From the NCBI RefSeq assembly GCF_000226115.1, contig NC_016457.1, forward strand, positions 5,952,001 to 6,016,000: a stretch of DNA of 64,000 bases. The letters are read 5' to 3'. Source of the stretch: Thermothielavioides terrestris NRRL 8126 (lineage: Eukaryota; Ascomycota; Sordariomycetes; Sordariales; Chaetomiaceae). The translations under genes and the position numbers were made by a program. The notes under the pieces were generated by a model. The model was given only the letters and a program-made list of their open reading frames with translations, had not been told where the DNA came from and did not search any database. Numbering within the stretch: the first letter of the stretch is position 1; every line of letters starts with the position of its first letter. This document shows positions 46,701 to 59,100 of this stretch, one piece after another.

Positions 46701-49615
46701 TCTGCGGCATCATACGTACAGGTAGCTTGGTACTTAGTGTGCTCCATACATATCCCTCCCAGTATTTTTCCTCCGTACATGACGGATGCTGCGCAGCACA
46801 ACTCGGTGTTGTGTCAGATCTTCCCCTCGGCTTGGGAACAGTGGCGCCTGCACCATGCCCGCCGTCCGAGCTCCTTGGTGCCCGTTGACGCAATAGAATA
46901 AGTTGTGTCCCCGCCAAGGTCTGCATCTAGAGAACGGAAGGGAAAAACAGAACCCACCGCGCGAGGTTCCATGTACGGCATAGCACTCTGTATACAAAGC
47001 AATACCAGCGAGCTGTCATCAAACAGAAGGCCGCATGTGACGGACCGCCTTCTTCTGCAGCCCCTTACCTGCGCAATGCCCTTACTTTGATTGGTATTGG
47101 GCAGCCCGAAGAGAGAGAAGAGAGAGAAGCAAGAAGCAAGCCCGGGCGCCCCTCTTCGTTATTACATGTTGGAGATTGCAGACTGCAGGCGGCGATGTTC
47201 GCGGTTGAACGCCGCGGCGAAGTGACAGGGCACCCCCCCTTTACCCCCCCTCCCCCAATCCCACCGTGCCTGGAGCGTCGAAATGGGTGTATGTAGTAGT
47301 GTCAACAAACAGTTCAGACGCGAGCGCAGAACCGGGCTGCGTCAGTCAGGCCACTCTTGTCCTTTCTCGCTCAGTCAACTGCTCAGCAAGCAAACGGAGA
47401 TTCGCTGACTTCAAGTGGCCCCCCACGCATTGTCGTCGCACGGGCACCTTGCTCTCCTCATTTTCTTTCGTCTCCAGCGTTAAATCCTCCTTTCTCGTTT
47501 GACAATTGCGGTCTCCTCCTCAGCCTGTGACCACCACCGCCGCCCTGAGATCCGGGCTGCACGGAAAGTCCGTAGCCCCGGTTGGATTGTCACAGCAACC
47601 GGCATGCTGTGAGACCGCTGGTAGTACGAAAAATGCGGCCCAAGATGTGCTGTCGGTGGACGAGGGTGAGGGCCTGCTTCGTCCCAGCGTATACAGAGCT
47701 CCTGCGTAACGTTACGCAAATCACTTCTGGTTTGCGGCGTGCTTATCTCGCTGCGTCAAGCAAGACTTTCTTTCGCGTCTTGCTCTGCGTTTGCTCCAAA
47801 TCGGTAACCCGAGCGTTTTCTCTTCCCTCGAGACCGTACTCTGCTCCTGAGTAACCATTCACAGCTGGGCAGTTCGCGTTCTTTCTCTACCCTCGGCATC
47901 AACGCTGCCCCTTCTACATGTACCTGCTGAGCCGGCTCTCTCCCATTCTTTCTTGGACTGCCCAGGCTCCACGGCGGGCAAGGCATGTGGACGAGCCCAT
48001 GCATCTCTCGCGGGCCAGGGTCGTGGTCGTCCTTCTGCCTCCTTCCTTCTCGCAAGCGCGCAGAGATCCAGCCCTGTCAACTGCTGGGCGTGGTAATCTA
48101 CATGCAGGTGTCCGACGGAGGCCGTAACTTCACCTGACACCAGGTCCAGGGTGCAGTATTGCAGGTATCAGATGGCAACCCCTGTCGTTTGGCTAGATAC
48201 GTACCTGGCACGCACACGTACCCGTCTGTCATGACGTGCACGACCAACGAACGGACCTATGGGGGACGAGGCCATCAGTGCCTTTGGGTTTGTGTTACCT
48301 GCTAGGAAAGAAGGGGGGGCGTCGCGGAGGCAGAGCACGGCGTCCGCCATGGCAGGGTCAAGAGCGCAGCGCGGGTCGATGGAAAGGAGGGCACGATGCG
48401 CGAGCAAACAGAGAATTTCGGGCTCCCTGGAGGGAAACGTCCACTCGGTGACACAATTCACCTATAACACCCGAACGCTCTTGCAGAACACCCTCGTCTT
48501 CGGGCCTCTCTCGCCTTTGATCCTCCCTCATCACTCCTGGCGGCGGGACCTTGTAGCCAACGAGGAGTGAATGCTTGGATGACCACGATTCTAGCAGCGC
48601 TGCCACTGATCTCGAATACTCGGTTGATGTCATTGCATCAGCTCGGTTCAACTAGTTACTAGTAATCCGCCTGTCACAGCTTGTCCACTCGGAATCTCGC
48701 GCGTTTGCACGGCATTGGCGACGACTTGGCTGAATCGAATCGTTCGCCGCCTCCTTCGAAGCCAAGGGCCGGACCGGGCAAGACATCGACAACAGAAGCT
48801 GGACGCCGCCGAGCAGGTCTTGGGCCTGACATACATACAGCCTTGATTCTCCGGGCTCAGGTATGTCTCATTCCCTCTTCGTGCCGATGGCACGAGTGCG
48901 CCATCTTGACCCAGGCGGCCATGGCACCACGTCTTTCTCGGCCGGGGGTTCGTGCAACACCAGCGTGTGTGCCGTGGGTGGGTGGCGCGGGGGCACTGCG
49001 AGATCCTGCCAGCGCTGTCGGTATATGTCGCTCATGTCGCTCGGCCAGATCTGGGTCGTCTCATGTCCAAACACGGGGACACCTTGTAAAGCCCCCATCA
49101 ACCCGGCTCTCCTACCTTCCAATCCGGATTCACCGTTCTCAAGTCCGCCAGACGCCAGTCCCTCAGCGACTACTCAAGAGATTTCTCCCTTAAGCGAGTC
49201 GCAGTAGACGCCGGGTACCAGCACTTCGGCAGCCTCCGCCCTTTCCGTCGTTGCGGCCGACTCAGACCCATCCAGCCAGGGCCAGCACGGGGCAGGCCGC
49301 ACATCACTTACCTGCCTGCTCAGCCTTGGGACAGTAGAGAGCGGGTACCGCAGACCGCCGTCGAAGTGGGGAACACGGAGGAAAGGAGAGAGAAAGAGAC
49401 AGGCCAGAACGAGGAGACCATTACCGCCATATTACCTACGCTGCGCCACGGCGTGGAGGACACTGTGTCGGCAGGTGGCGGGAACCATGGTATCCCAGGC
49501 TTGTTATACGGCCAGCGACGGAAGACGATATAGCCGTCCCTATCCACTGTACTTCCCCTCCCCCACGGACCGGCGCTTCCCCTTGTCCTCCTCGCACGAC
49601 ACGCGGGCCATTACC
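43708..49615. other. 5.9 kb gene-free region upstream of the Zn2Cys6 regulator
   Basis: GC-rich DNA with many overlapping chance-like frames (for example 44280-45062 and 45794-46609), rich in Arg, Pro and Ser with no domain. No tRNA or rRNA is recognised. Landmarks: a GTATGTATGTATTCCGTACCG block at about 45730, a nine-G run at 45861, GAAGAGAGAGAAG purine runs near 47107, and a run of C-rich tracts near 47228-47260. Composition does not resemble the mutated island. The likeliest use is a long promoter and leader of the downstream regulator, possibly with noncoding transcripts. Confidence 0.4.
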
Positions 49616-51207
49616 ATGGCGGACCAGCTGGACTCTGACTCGGCGCCCCAGAGGAAACGCATTGCCGTGGCAGTAAGACGCACCCACCCACTCCCAACTT
49701 CCAAATTCCAACCGTCAGCACACCACCGCCCTTTGTATCTGGCCTCGGACCCCACCGTTAGGTTCCTAGCTAGCATCGCTCCCCTTTTGCCCAATCACTC
49801 CCGATCCGAGTCCCGTTGGCTGACCGAAAGCGTTTCTTTGTGTCTTCAGTGCGGCCGCTGTCGCAAGCGCAAGATCCGATGCAGTGGCGATCCAGGCCAG
49901 GGCCAGCCATGCTCCAACTGCAAGAACGCTGGCGTGGACCAATGCCAGTTCTTACGGGTATGCTTGGCAGAGTTCCCCCCTTTTTCTTTGTTTCCTCCCC
50001 CTGTCACGCCCTGGACCCGCTACGTCCCTGGTCCCATCGCAGTCCCGGCGGCGAAGCTAACAGCAGCTCGCCGCGCGGCGGATGCCAGGTATCGTCGCGT
50101 GAAGCCCCGATCCGACCCGACGCCAGTGACTTCGGGTACAGTGTTGGGGACGCGAGGGTCTATGCCAGTCGCACCCCGGTCGGCGGCGGCATTCCCTATA
50201 GCCACGATTCAAGTCTGCCCACCCTGGGCTCCAACGACGTGCTGGGTTCCTTCCGCAGCAGCTCGGCGTATGCTTACACGCCGGCGACCAAAGCGTACTA
50301 TCCGGCCATGCATGCCTACGGCACCCCCTACCCCGACGAGTTCGAATTCGGTCTTGGCGTGTCCTCTCCGTCCGTAATGCACCAGGAACCGGTCGGCATG
50401 TTGCCTGGTCAGTGGAGCTCAGGCGCCGGAACCCGGCCGGCGGCGAAGCCGTCGTCGTTCAGCAGCATATACCTGGACACAGATGGGCCGTACAGCAGCT
50501 ATCACGGCGCTGGCCTGCTCCATCGACCGCCTCACTCGGTCAGTGCGGACTCGCCCAACTTTTCCTTCTCAGGCGTCGCCGCATCACTGCCGATGTCGAG
50601 CACGCCCGGCCCAGAACGACTGCTGCCAAATCCGGCCGCGCGCTCCTCTTCACTGCCCTACCCGGCCACTCTCAAATCCTCGGCGTCATCGACCACGTCT
50701 GCCGCGAGTACGCTGGCTGACGTAGCCACGGCGGCCAGCTACGCGGGCGGATTCAACACGCCGGGCCTTCCTTATTCCTCAACGACGAGCAGCAGCCTCT
50801 CCAGCCACCACTCGTCATCGTCCCGCTCCAACTCGGACACCTACTCCGCACACGATGGCATCTTCAGCGAGCAGGAGCGCAACAGCATCCAGAGCCAGGG
50901 CCCCGGCTTCGAGATGAGCTCGTACACGGCCTCGCCTCGGCGCAGCTCGCTGAACGGCGGCGGTGCCGGGGGCCCAGCCGCCGGCTCGGGCAGCAGCAGT
51001 CACACATACGTCCCCGGCGAGAGCGCCAGCGCGGCGGCCGCGCATCATCATCACCTGCCCGGGCCTTACATGGACGATGCTGCGGCCCCGTCGGGCCTCG
51101 ATCTGATGGCCCACCGCCGCGGCCAGGCCGCCGATTCGGGAAGCGGCAGCGCCAGCCATGCCGCCCACGCGGAGGACCGGCAGGTTGCCGTGGCCAGCCG
51201 CCACTGA
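49616..51207 (+). CDS. Zn2Cys6 binuclear-cluster transcription factor
   Basis: Three exons: 49616-49672, 49850-49957 and 50089-51207, 427 residues. Both introns are phase 0 (GTAAGA...CTTCAG; GTATGC...GCCAG behind GCTAAC). The splices place KRIAVA directly before CGRCRKRKIRC. Six zinc-binding cysteines are at 20, 23, 30, 40, 43 and 51 (C-x2-C-x6-C-x9-C-x2-C-x7-C), followed by QFLRVSSREAPI. The remaining 370 residues are low-complexity, rich in Ser, Ala, Gly, Tyr and Pro, with a HHHH run near the end. There is no fungal-specific middle homology domain, so this is a short regulator type. It probably binds CGG-containing sites in the nucleus; target genes cannot be inferred. Its 5' region is unusually long. 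Confidence 0.88.
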
Positions 51208-52203
51208 GAAAAAACGAAAAAGAAAAGAAACCATGGGACTTGGCGAGTGGCGGCCCACTAGGAAGGAGTCTTCGGATGCGTCCACGGACGCCGCTAAGAA
51301 CGCTGCGAATGCGGGATGGGGAAAAGCTACCCGGTCGACCAAGGGGCCGAGTTGCAGCCCTTGAAATCTGGTCCCCGTTGGTACGGGACCGGGTTGCATT
51401 CCCGGCATGACAGGGACTTCTCGGCTTCTGCAATAACATTCAGTCGGATTCGCCCGTCGATCGAAGCTGGAGCGACACGATCATCAGACGGGCCGGCCGT
51501 CAGACGCACCGTTGAGACTCAGCAGCCCCTGACGCAAGCTGCGTGGCGTCGACGTGGCTGGCGTGGGCGATTACGCAACGCTTGGGCCCGCCCTGACCGA
51601 CCATCAGGTTTCTTCTTCGGTTTCAACTAATTGTACTGGTCATAGACGTTCTTTGATTATCTGCTGGTCTAAGTGTGCATGCATGTCTGCGGTATTGAAA
51701 CACTGGGGCGGCGTTTTGAGTATTCCGTACAGTAACTACCTACCTCTAATCAGTACAGGCTTTCTTCCAGCTGGCCGTCCTTGGCTGAGATCTTGGAGTA
51801 CCGAGTCTGTTGTGCTTTTGTACTTACAGAACTAAACCGAGCCGAAATTCAGAATCCATCATCCCGCGTGGCCAGGTACGACTCCGGGCAAGCCGAGGAC
51901 TGCCGTTCCATATGACGAGCCAGCGTGCTTTTCTTCTGTGTCAGCCAGCGCCGTCCTCAGCTGCCACGAGTGGCATGCTGGCCGGCCCAGGCCAGGGCGG
52001 CTCACGGCTCAGATGCCTGCTCCTTTCGCCTTGTTGTCGGGTTGACTTGTGGTTCCCAACTCGAACAGAGCCGAGGGTGATGAAACAAACGTGCAGGTCC
52101 GAGGTCAATCCACAATCTGCCGTAACGCACTAAAAAGGCGGTGTGGTCAGGAATTCAGACTGTCACCCCGAGTTCTCCCGCCTCGGACGTCTTGAAAGAC
52201 ACG
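51208..52203. other. Intergenic region between the Zn2Cys6 gene and efm3
   Basis: About 1 kb. Open frames without domains. A GAGTATTCCGTACAGTAACTA block occurs at about 51717. The tail before efm3 carries no recognisable element. Confidence 0.45.
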
Positions 52204-53288
52204 ATGTGCGCGATGCCCCCGGCGTTCCAGATCAGCCCGCAAGTTGCCCGCTTTTGCTGGCAGGTCTTGCAGTTGGACAGCGCCCCGGAGTTCCCGGACG
52301 CTGAGCTGCTCCGCGCCGAAGACGTACAGGAGGCCATCTACGAGCGCGTATTTGACGATGCCGTCGCCTTGCCTCTTCCGCGGCGGTACCAGCTGCGAAT
52401 TTTGACGGAGCTGATCGCCAGGATTGAGTCTGCCATCGAGGACTGGGACAAGCATGTAAGGGATGAGCTTGGGTGGCACTATGCCAGAGGCCAGACAATT
52501 GACCGCTGCAGGGCATCGCGGACAGCCTCACGTCGGCATTGTCGCGGTTGCTTTCACAGCCACTGCCGTCCGAGATGGAAGCCGCGCAGCAGAGATCCTA
52601 TGTGACTTACCATCTCTCGCTTCTTCAAGCACCCATTGACAACCCGCACATCACCCTCTTGGAAGCTCGCTCCCTCATCGCCGCGTCGGGAACTACCGGA
52701 TTGCGCACCTGGGAGGCGGCGCTGCATCTCGGGCAGTATCTCTGCGTCAACCCTTCCCTTGTCAGGGACAAACGCATCCTCGAGCTGGGCACGGGAACGG
52801 GTTATCTCGCGGTGCTGTGCGCCAAGTATCTCGGCGCAGAGCATGTCATCGCATCGGATGGATCCGGCGAGGTTGTCAACAAGCTGGCCGACAGCTTCTT
52901 CCTCAACGGCCTCCAGGGATCCGACAGGGTCTCAGCAACGGAACTGAAATGGGGCCATGCTCTCCTAGGCACGGAAGAGGACGCATGGAACGGAGGCAGG
53001 CATGTGGACATGGTGCTCGGCGCGGACATCACCTACGACGTGAGCGTGATTCCGGCTCTGGTCGCGACGCTGCAGGAGCTGGCACGCCTTTTCCCGGGCA
53101 TTTCCATCCTGATTGCCGCGACGGAGCGGAACAGGGCGACCTTTGAGAACTTCTTGGACGTCTGCGGAAAACGAGGCTTCGCTTTGGCCAACGAGCCGTT
53201 CCCGGTGCCGCCGAGGAAGGCGCAGAACGGGCCGTTCTACAATGATCAGAGTCCCATACACATCTGCAAATTGAAATCCAAATGGTGA
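52204..53288 (+). CDS. efm3: Efm3/FAM86-like protein lysine methyltransferase
   Basis: Two exons, 52204-52455 and 52512-53288, give 342 residues. The 56-base intron has a GTAAGG donor and CTGCAG acceptor, phase 0, joining DWDKH to [10 protein letters not shown]. The N-terminal 85 residues are a helical FAM86-type region. The class I SAM-binding motif is [20 protein letters not shown] (173-192), preceded by [15 protein letters not shown], the usual G-x-W-EAA motif of this seven-beta-strand family. VLGADITYD is motif post-II, and AATERN matches the motif IV region. The yeast member methylates elongation factor 2 in the cytosol; human FAM86A does the same. The start at 52204 is the first in-frame ATG with A at -3. 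Confidence 0.82.
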
Positions 53289-53596
53289 GATCTTGTGCTG
53301 CAAGTGGGTGCAAAGTCCCACACAAAACGAATGGAGAATTGGGGGGCGACTGTGTTTGGTGCGGGGTCACACCAGATGTCGGATGGATTACGCCTCAAAT
53401 TTGCGGCCACAACTTTCTGATTAGGGCTTGCGCCCAACCAACTAACCGACCCGGGACCGGAATTTTTCGAGCTCCACCCTGGCGCAGCACCCTGCCCTGC
53501 AAAATTCACCACGGCAGGAAAATCCCACTTCGAAACCTCCCGGTCTTGCGAACCAGGAAGTTATCGCCAAACATCGACCGCCATCCAACCGCCAAG
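53289..53596. promoter_or_regulatory. Promoter region of the eS24 gene
   Basis: 308 bases between the efm3 stop and the rps24 start, with a short ACCACGGCAGG stretch and a clean CAAGATGGCC start context. A core promoter for a ribosomal protein gene is expected here; no specific motif is claimed. Confidence 0.4.
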
Positions 53597-54325
53597 ATGG
53601 CCGACTCCGACTCCCCGGTCACGCTGCGTACGCGCAAGTTCATCCGCAACCCTCTGCTCGGTCGCAAGCAGATGGTCGTGTGAGTCTCTCCCCCCGGCAT
53701 CTCGCGCTACCCGTCGCCCCGTCCCGTCCGTCGCCATATCCATCCATCGCTCGACAAGCTATGTCGATGAATCTCCCACCGAGGCCGATTGCAATGGGCT
53801 GGATCTTGGTCCAATGGAGTGCATGGGGAATTGGGTCGCCCGATTGCTGGCCGTTGAACGTGGGGCTGACGTTCGCTCTTTGTGCGCCTGCAGTGACATC
53901 CTCCACCCGAACCGCGCCAACATCTCCAAGGAGGAGCTCCGCGAGAAGCTCGCCGGCATGTACAAGGCCCAGAAGGACCAGGTCAGCGTGTTCGGTCTCC
54001 GGACCCAGTTCGGTGGCGGCAAGACCACCGGCTTCGCCCTCATCTACGACTCGCCCGAGGCCATGAAGAAGTTCGAGCCCCACTACAGGCTGGTCCGCGT
54101 CGGCCTGGCAACCAAGGTCGAGAGGCCGAGCAGACAGCAGCGTACGTTGCCCCCAGCCACGGTGCAGGCAGTTAACGGGTCGACGAGAGGGGTGACCGTG
54201 GTGGAGGTGGAAATTCCGTGGCTGACCCTCGTCGTCCCAATACAGGCAAGCAGCGCAAGAACCGGCAGAAGACCCTGCGGGGCACAGCGAAGGTCAAGGG
54301 CGCGAAGTCGAAGAAGGAGAAATAA
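53597..54325 (+). CDS. rps24: 40S ribosomal protein S24 (eS24)
   Basis: Three exons, 53597-53679, 53894-54141 and 54246-54325, give 136 residues. The introns (214 and 104 bases) begin GTGAGT and GTACGT, end CTGCAG and TACAG, and split codons. The protein begins [21 protein letters not shown], continues GRKQMVVDILHPN, has [25 protein letters not shown] and the basic [16 protein letters not shown] tail. This matches eS24 throughout at full length. It is a component of the small ribosomal subunit needed for pre-rRNA processing. Introns near the 5' end are usual in fungal ribosomal protein genes. Confidence 0.96.
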
Positions 54326-56166
54326 ACGGTTGGCGTTTCTTTTTGGCGTCGTCTGCGATACCGGGTTTCATCTGGGCGGGAACGGACGATGGCTGTGGCT
54401 TTGTGCATTACCCTGGACTGCTTGTTGCATCCGGCAAGTTTGACGCCGTAACTATGCAACCGGAATTCATGACGGTGGCGTGATGGTCGGGGCTTCGATG
54501 ATTCTGGCAGAACCATAGCATTCTCAATACAGGGCGTCGTCGGTTACCAACTCGCGGGGAATTCATCTCGGGCATGGATGGGCACGGCAACATCACATCT
54601 TCCGCCGTGGAATGGGACCGCCTTGTTTCCACCTGTCAAGAGAGCAGCTACAGTGGTGCGAAGGATGGGGAGACGCGTCCGCTGTGACATCTTGACGCTT
54701 CACTTGCCTCGGCCGCCCACCTCAAAACGCCAGTCGGAAACGACGCCTGCTCAAGACCACACCGACGCCGCGTCACCGCCGAGAAACACCATCTCCCTCC
54801 GCCTATCGTCTACGGTAACGAGTCCGAGCCGGCCCACCAACTTTTACATCTGGAGACCGTGAGGAGAATCAATCCGCCGCTCGGGGCTGACTGCCGCGAA
54901 ACCCGAGACGACGCACTGGGTTCTTGCTGCGGTCCAATAACACGGCCAACTTCGATATCTGATGGGCCCGCAGCCATGCTTGGTGTTTCCACACACCCAA
55001 CGGAAGACCTGATGCTTTGTCGTCCAACCTGCACGGCATCATCACCGCAGCGGTCAGTCTCTCAATGTAACGGGCCACTTAGGTCACTACCAACCCACTA
55101 CTGCCTTGTGATTACCACTTCCCGGGGACGGTGTGTTGCTGCGCGTTGTCATCACAAGCTGTCTTGGCAACACGCTGGTCTGGTCTTGTTCAACCCGAGC
55201 GCGTTACCCATGTCGGCGAGTTAGAGGACATTCCACATGTGGGCAGCGTGCGGGAATAGCACAACTAGCCAAGCAGAGTCCGTGGTGAGAGACAATCTTG
55301 CTCAGGAGCAGGGTTCTTAGGAATGAGCGAGGGCGACGACGGTGAAGATAAACCTGGGAGAAGACGAGGGCGGAAAAGCTCAGCCAACGTCTAAACCAGT
55401 TGAACCCTGAACACTACTCCGTATGATACCGGGCTGCTTAAGTGACGAACCTAGAGGGGAAGGCCGTGGCGGTACTCAGGTATAGAGGAATGAATTTTGA
55501 AGGCCGCCAGAACGTCAGCCGAGAGAACCCCATCCGCAGACGCTGAGGCGAATGGTCCTAGGGCTATTGGATGTCATTCATCCACAACCGGAATATGTAT
55601 GAGCCTCAGCGGCTGTTCTCATCAACCTCCAACTGGATGTGGTGTACTGACGGCTTGGAAGTAAGTGTGCCACTATGTATGCCTGGGCCTTCCAGAGTGC
55701 ATTCATCCCAAGCGGTCCACCGACCAGCATGTCCATCGCTATTGTGAGGACGTGCCTCCATCATGAGCATTTGTGATGTACCTCGATTTTGGCTGGGGAT
55801 GTCTCGAGTTGAAGGTAATCTCCAACCACTTCGAGACCGAGGCCAGCGCACATCAAGACCCCAACCGACAAAGCCACGCGCTGGTATCAAAGGGGCATGG
55901 CGGGCTGCCAACGAGATTACCTGCACTACTCAAATCCATTTCCTGACATACGAGGAAGGGATCTCACAAGAGGCATAACACTGATTGAATTACGAATGAT
56001 TTAGACTTCCATCGTTGCAGCAACATACACTTCAAGTCAGGCATCCGGTCTGCGAAGGGCCGAGCAAGGCACACCAGACCCGGATTCACGGAGCTATAAT
56101 ACAATGACCAGCTTCTCACAAGCGAATTTCTAAGCCGACGAATGCAACGACTAACCCCAAGCCCCG
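54326..56166. other. 1.8 kb intergenic region between rps24 and the coilin-like gene
   Basis: Convergent interval. Only short frames with no domain are present; no tRNA or snRNA is recognised by eye. Base composition falls toward AT after about 55400. A TACTCCGTATGATACC block is at about 55415. Confidence 0.45.
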
Positions 56167-59100
56167 CTAAAAGATTTTCGACATCACCTTGCTCTTTGCC
56201 CGCAGCAACGAGTTCAGCGCACCATTCTGCTTTGCCTGCGAGGCAGTGCCCGCCTTCAAGGGCTGGGCATCCGGCACCTCCGGGGGCGGCGGCGGCTTTT
56301 TACCTTCTCCGCGGCGAGGGCGCGCCTTCTTGACCCAGCCCGGACCGCTCGGCAGGTCCGGGTCTTCGTACGTCTCGTCGAGGCTGTCTTCCGCGTAGTA
56401 TTCTTCCACCTCAGGCTCCGGGCTGCTGGACAGGAGCGACACGACTTGGGAACCCTCGGGGATGACGAACGGCGAGCTGGCGTGCCGTGCCAATCTGCCC
56501 GCGTTGGTACGAGCAGGACGAGCCGAACTGTGACCTGGGGAGGCACGCTCGGCCTTGATGCGTGGCCCAATACTGACCAAGTCCGAGGCCCCAGTCCGCT
56601 GGGTCGGCCGCTTCGGCGACGGCCTCTCGACGGGCTTGACCACCAATTCCCGGGCCAGTCTGGAATCTCGTGGCTGCACCCGCTGGTTCTCATCCTGGTC
56701 GGAGACGTCAGAGTCTTCAAGACGCCGCATGGCTTCCTCGTACTCCGGATTGGACGCAGCAGCCGGCTTCCGGGCCTTGATAGCCGCCACGACAGCACGG
56801 TTGCTTGGGGATCGAGGCCCCTGAGTTGAGCCTGATGCCCACAAATCGCTCAGAGAGAGTCCGGAGCCGTCGGACGACTCCGACTCTGACTCCTCCTCCC
56901 TGTCATGCTTGGGCTGCTTGCTTGCCCTGCCGTGCTCGTTTTCACTGTCGTTACGCAGCGTAGAGCGAGAGACAGAGACAGAACCGTCAGGGCCGTGGAA
57001 AGAGTCATCGCCCAATTCAATGGAGAAGTCGGGATCGACCTGCCGCCCGCTGTGGAGGCTATCTGCTTCAGAGGGCGGGAGACCCAGGTGGGGAGAGACG
57101 ACCGGTGCTCTCTCAGACGGCTCCGAAACTGGATCCGAGAAACCGTGGAAAGGCTCCAGGTAGATCGGCTGGGAGTCAAGATTGTTTGATGTCGCCTGAG
57201 CGTGTGACCCCGGGCTGCTTTGACTCCGAGCCTGCGAAGCTTCTGACGGCAAGGTGGCACCTTCCTCTGCCATTTCCTCTAATTGCCGCGTCGGGCTGCT
57301 GAGGTCTAAGCCAGCATGGTTGGAAACCGAGGGGTCGATCTCCTTCCTGAAGCCGGCTTCATGAATGAGGAGACTGATCTCATGCCGCCGCTTTTCTGAG
57401 ATGGGAATGTCGACGGGCTTTTGTCCGGCAGGAGGCTCAGAGCTCTGGCGTCCACCATTAGCGGCCGGGCTGTCGACGTCCACCTCCCCAGGGCATCTCC
57501 CGGGTCCAGAAGTTTCGACTTCGCCTTCTGCTTGATCCAGCGTAGCAGATGGTACTGCCTCGCAAGACGGCGTTTCTAGCGTTTCCTTTGAATCCGCATT
57601 TTGAGGCCTCTCCCTCCTCTCGGCGTCAGCTGGTGGCTGTCCACATGATGAGGCCCCAACATCCTGGGGAGCAGGTCGCAAGATGCGCGGCTCGATCATA
57701 TCTGCAGGACCCAGGACCCGGTATCCCTCCGCCGCGGCCTCTTCGTCCTCGTCTTCCATGCCGGGCAACTCAAACTTGTCATAAACGCGGTTCCCCTCAT
57801 CGTCGTAAACCTTTTCGTTGCGGTCCAGGTTGCGATCTCGTTTGGCAAGACGAACCTTTAGGGCATTGTCTTCCAGGACGTCGACCACAATCCCGGTGAG
57901 CGCCAATACCTGGGGCTGCCAGTTGGTGGCTTTGGACAGAACCCACTGTTTCCAGGTCACAACCATGCCCGACGCGGCCTCACCCGGTTCTAGGACAGGC
58001 AGAGAGGACAAATCGGCAGGAGGGGTTGGCAGGTCTTCATCCTCTTCATCCTCGCCGACGGCCGGGTTTGATGCCCGATCCGGTTGCTTCGCGGTTTCCT
58101 CAGGTTCGTCGTCGTAGTTGAGCATTGTGTCCCCAAGACCAGTATCACCGTCGTGACCGGCATGAGACCACTCATGGTCGTTGTCGGCATCATAATCGCG
58201 GGCGCGTTTCCTCCTCTTGGCGCTTGACCGGCTTCCTTCATCCAAATACTCCGGTTGATTGCGCTGTTTCCGTTTGGAACGGCCGCCACGCAGATTCTTG
58301 CTGCCCTTGAAGTATTGGCATTGCTGCTGGGGATCCCAGCGCTGGACAAAAGGGAAAGGTGGTTCACTGAGCTCGACCCCTTCGTGGCAACATTCCACCG
58401 CGCGGTAATTAATCCTGTCCCGCCATGATTCCGGGCCTTCCTGCAAGTGTGGTTCATCTCTGGACCCCCGAGGTTGGTTGTCGATGGAGGGACCGAGACC
58501 GTGATTCAGCGATGGCTGAACGCCGTCAGCGTGAATACTGCGAACTTGGTCTTGATTCCGCTTGGCTTCGGGGCCTTCGCCCTCGCTAGTAGCCCTCCCG
58601 GTCTCAGGGGACATCTCTTGAAGCATGCCGAGGCTCTGCAATAACGCTGCTTTTTTCGCCGCAATTGAGTCACGAAAGTCGGGAGGGACGACGATTGGTG
58701 AGTCTTGGGCGGCCTCGGTCACGGCCGGCAATGATTCGTTCTGAGCGGCAGCCTTGAGCGCCCTGAGAGCAGCTCTTCTCCTCGCATTCCTCTTCTGCGT
58801 AGCTGTTTTCCCCTGTCTTGGTGGAACCAGCCTCGGGCGTTCCCCTGAGCTACTGTCGGCTGTCGGAACGATCGTCTCAGGCTCCGCACCCCGAGGGATG
58901 GCGTTCCCTTGAGTAACCGGGACTTGCACTGCAGGGACAGTACTTCGGGGCGACGGCGGCTTGGAGGCGTCGCCGGGACCGCCGTCAGACGAGTCTCCAT
59001 CAGAGGACGAATCAGACTCGCCGCTCTCGCTTCCACTGGATGAGCCGATTTGAGGTCCGCGGACATCGCCCACGTGGTCAGAGCTCTCGCCGGTGCCCCG

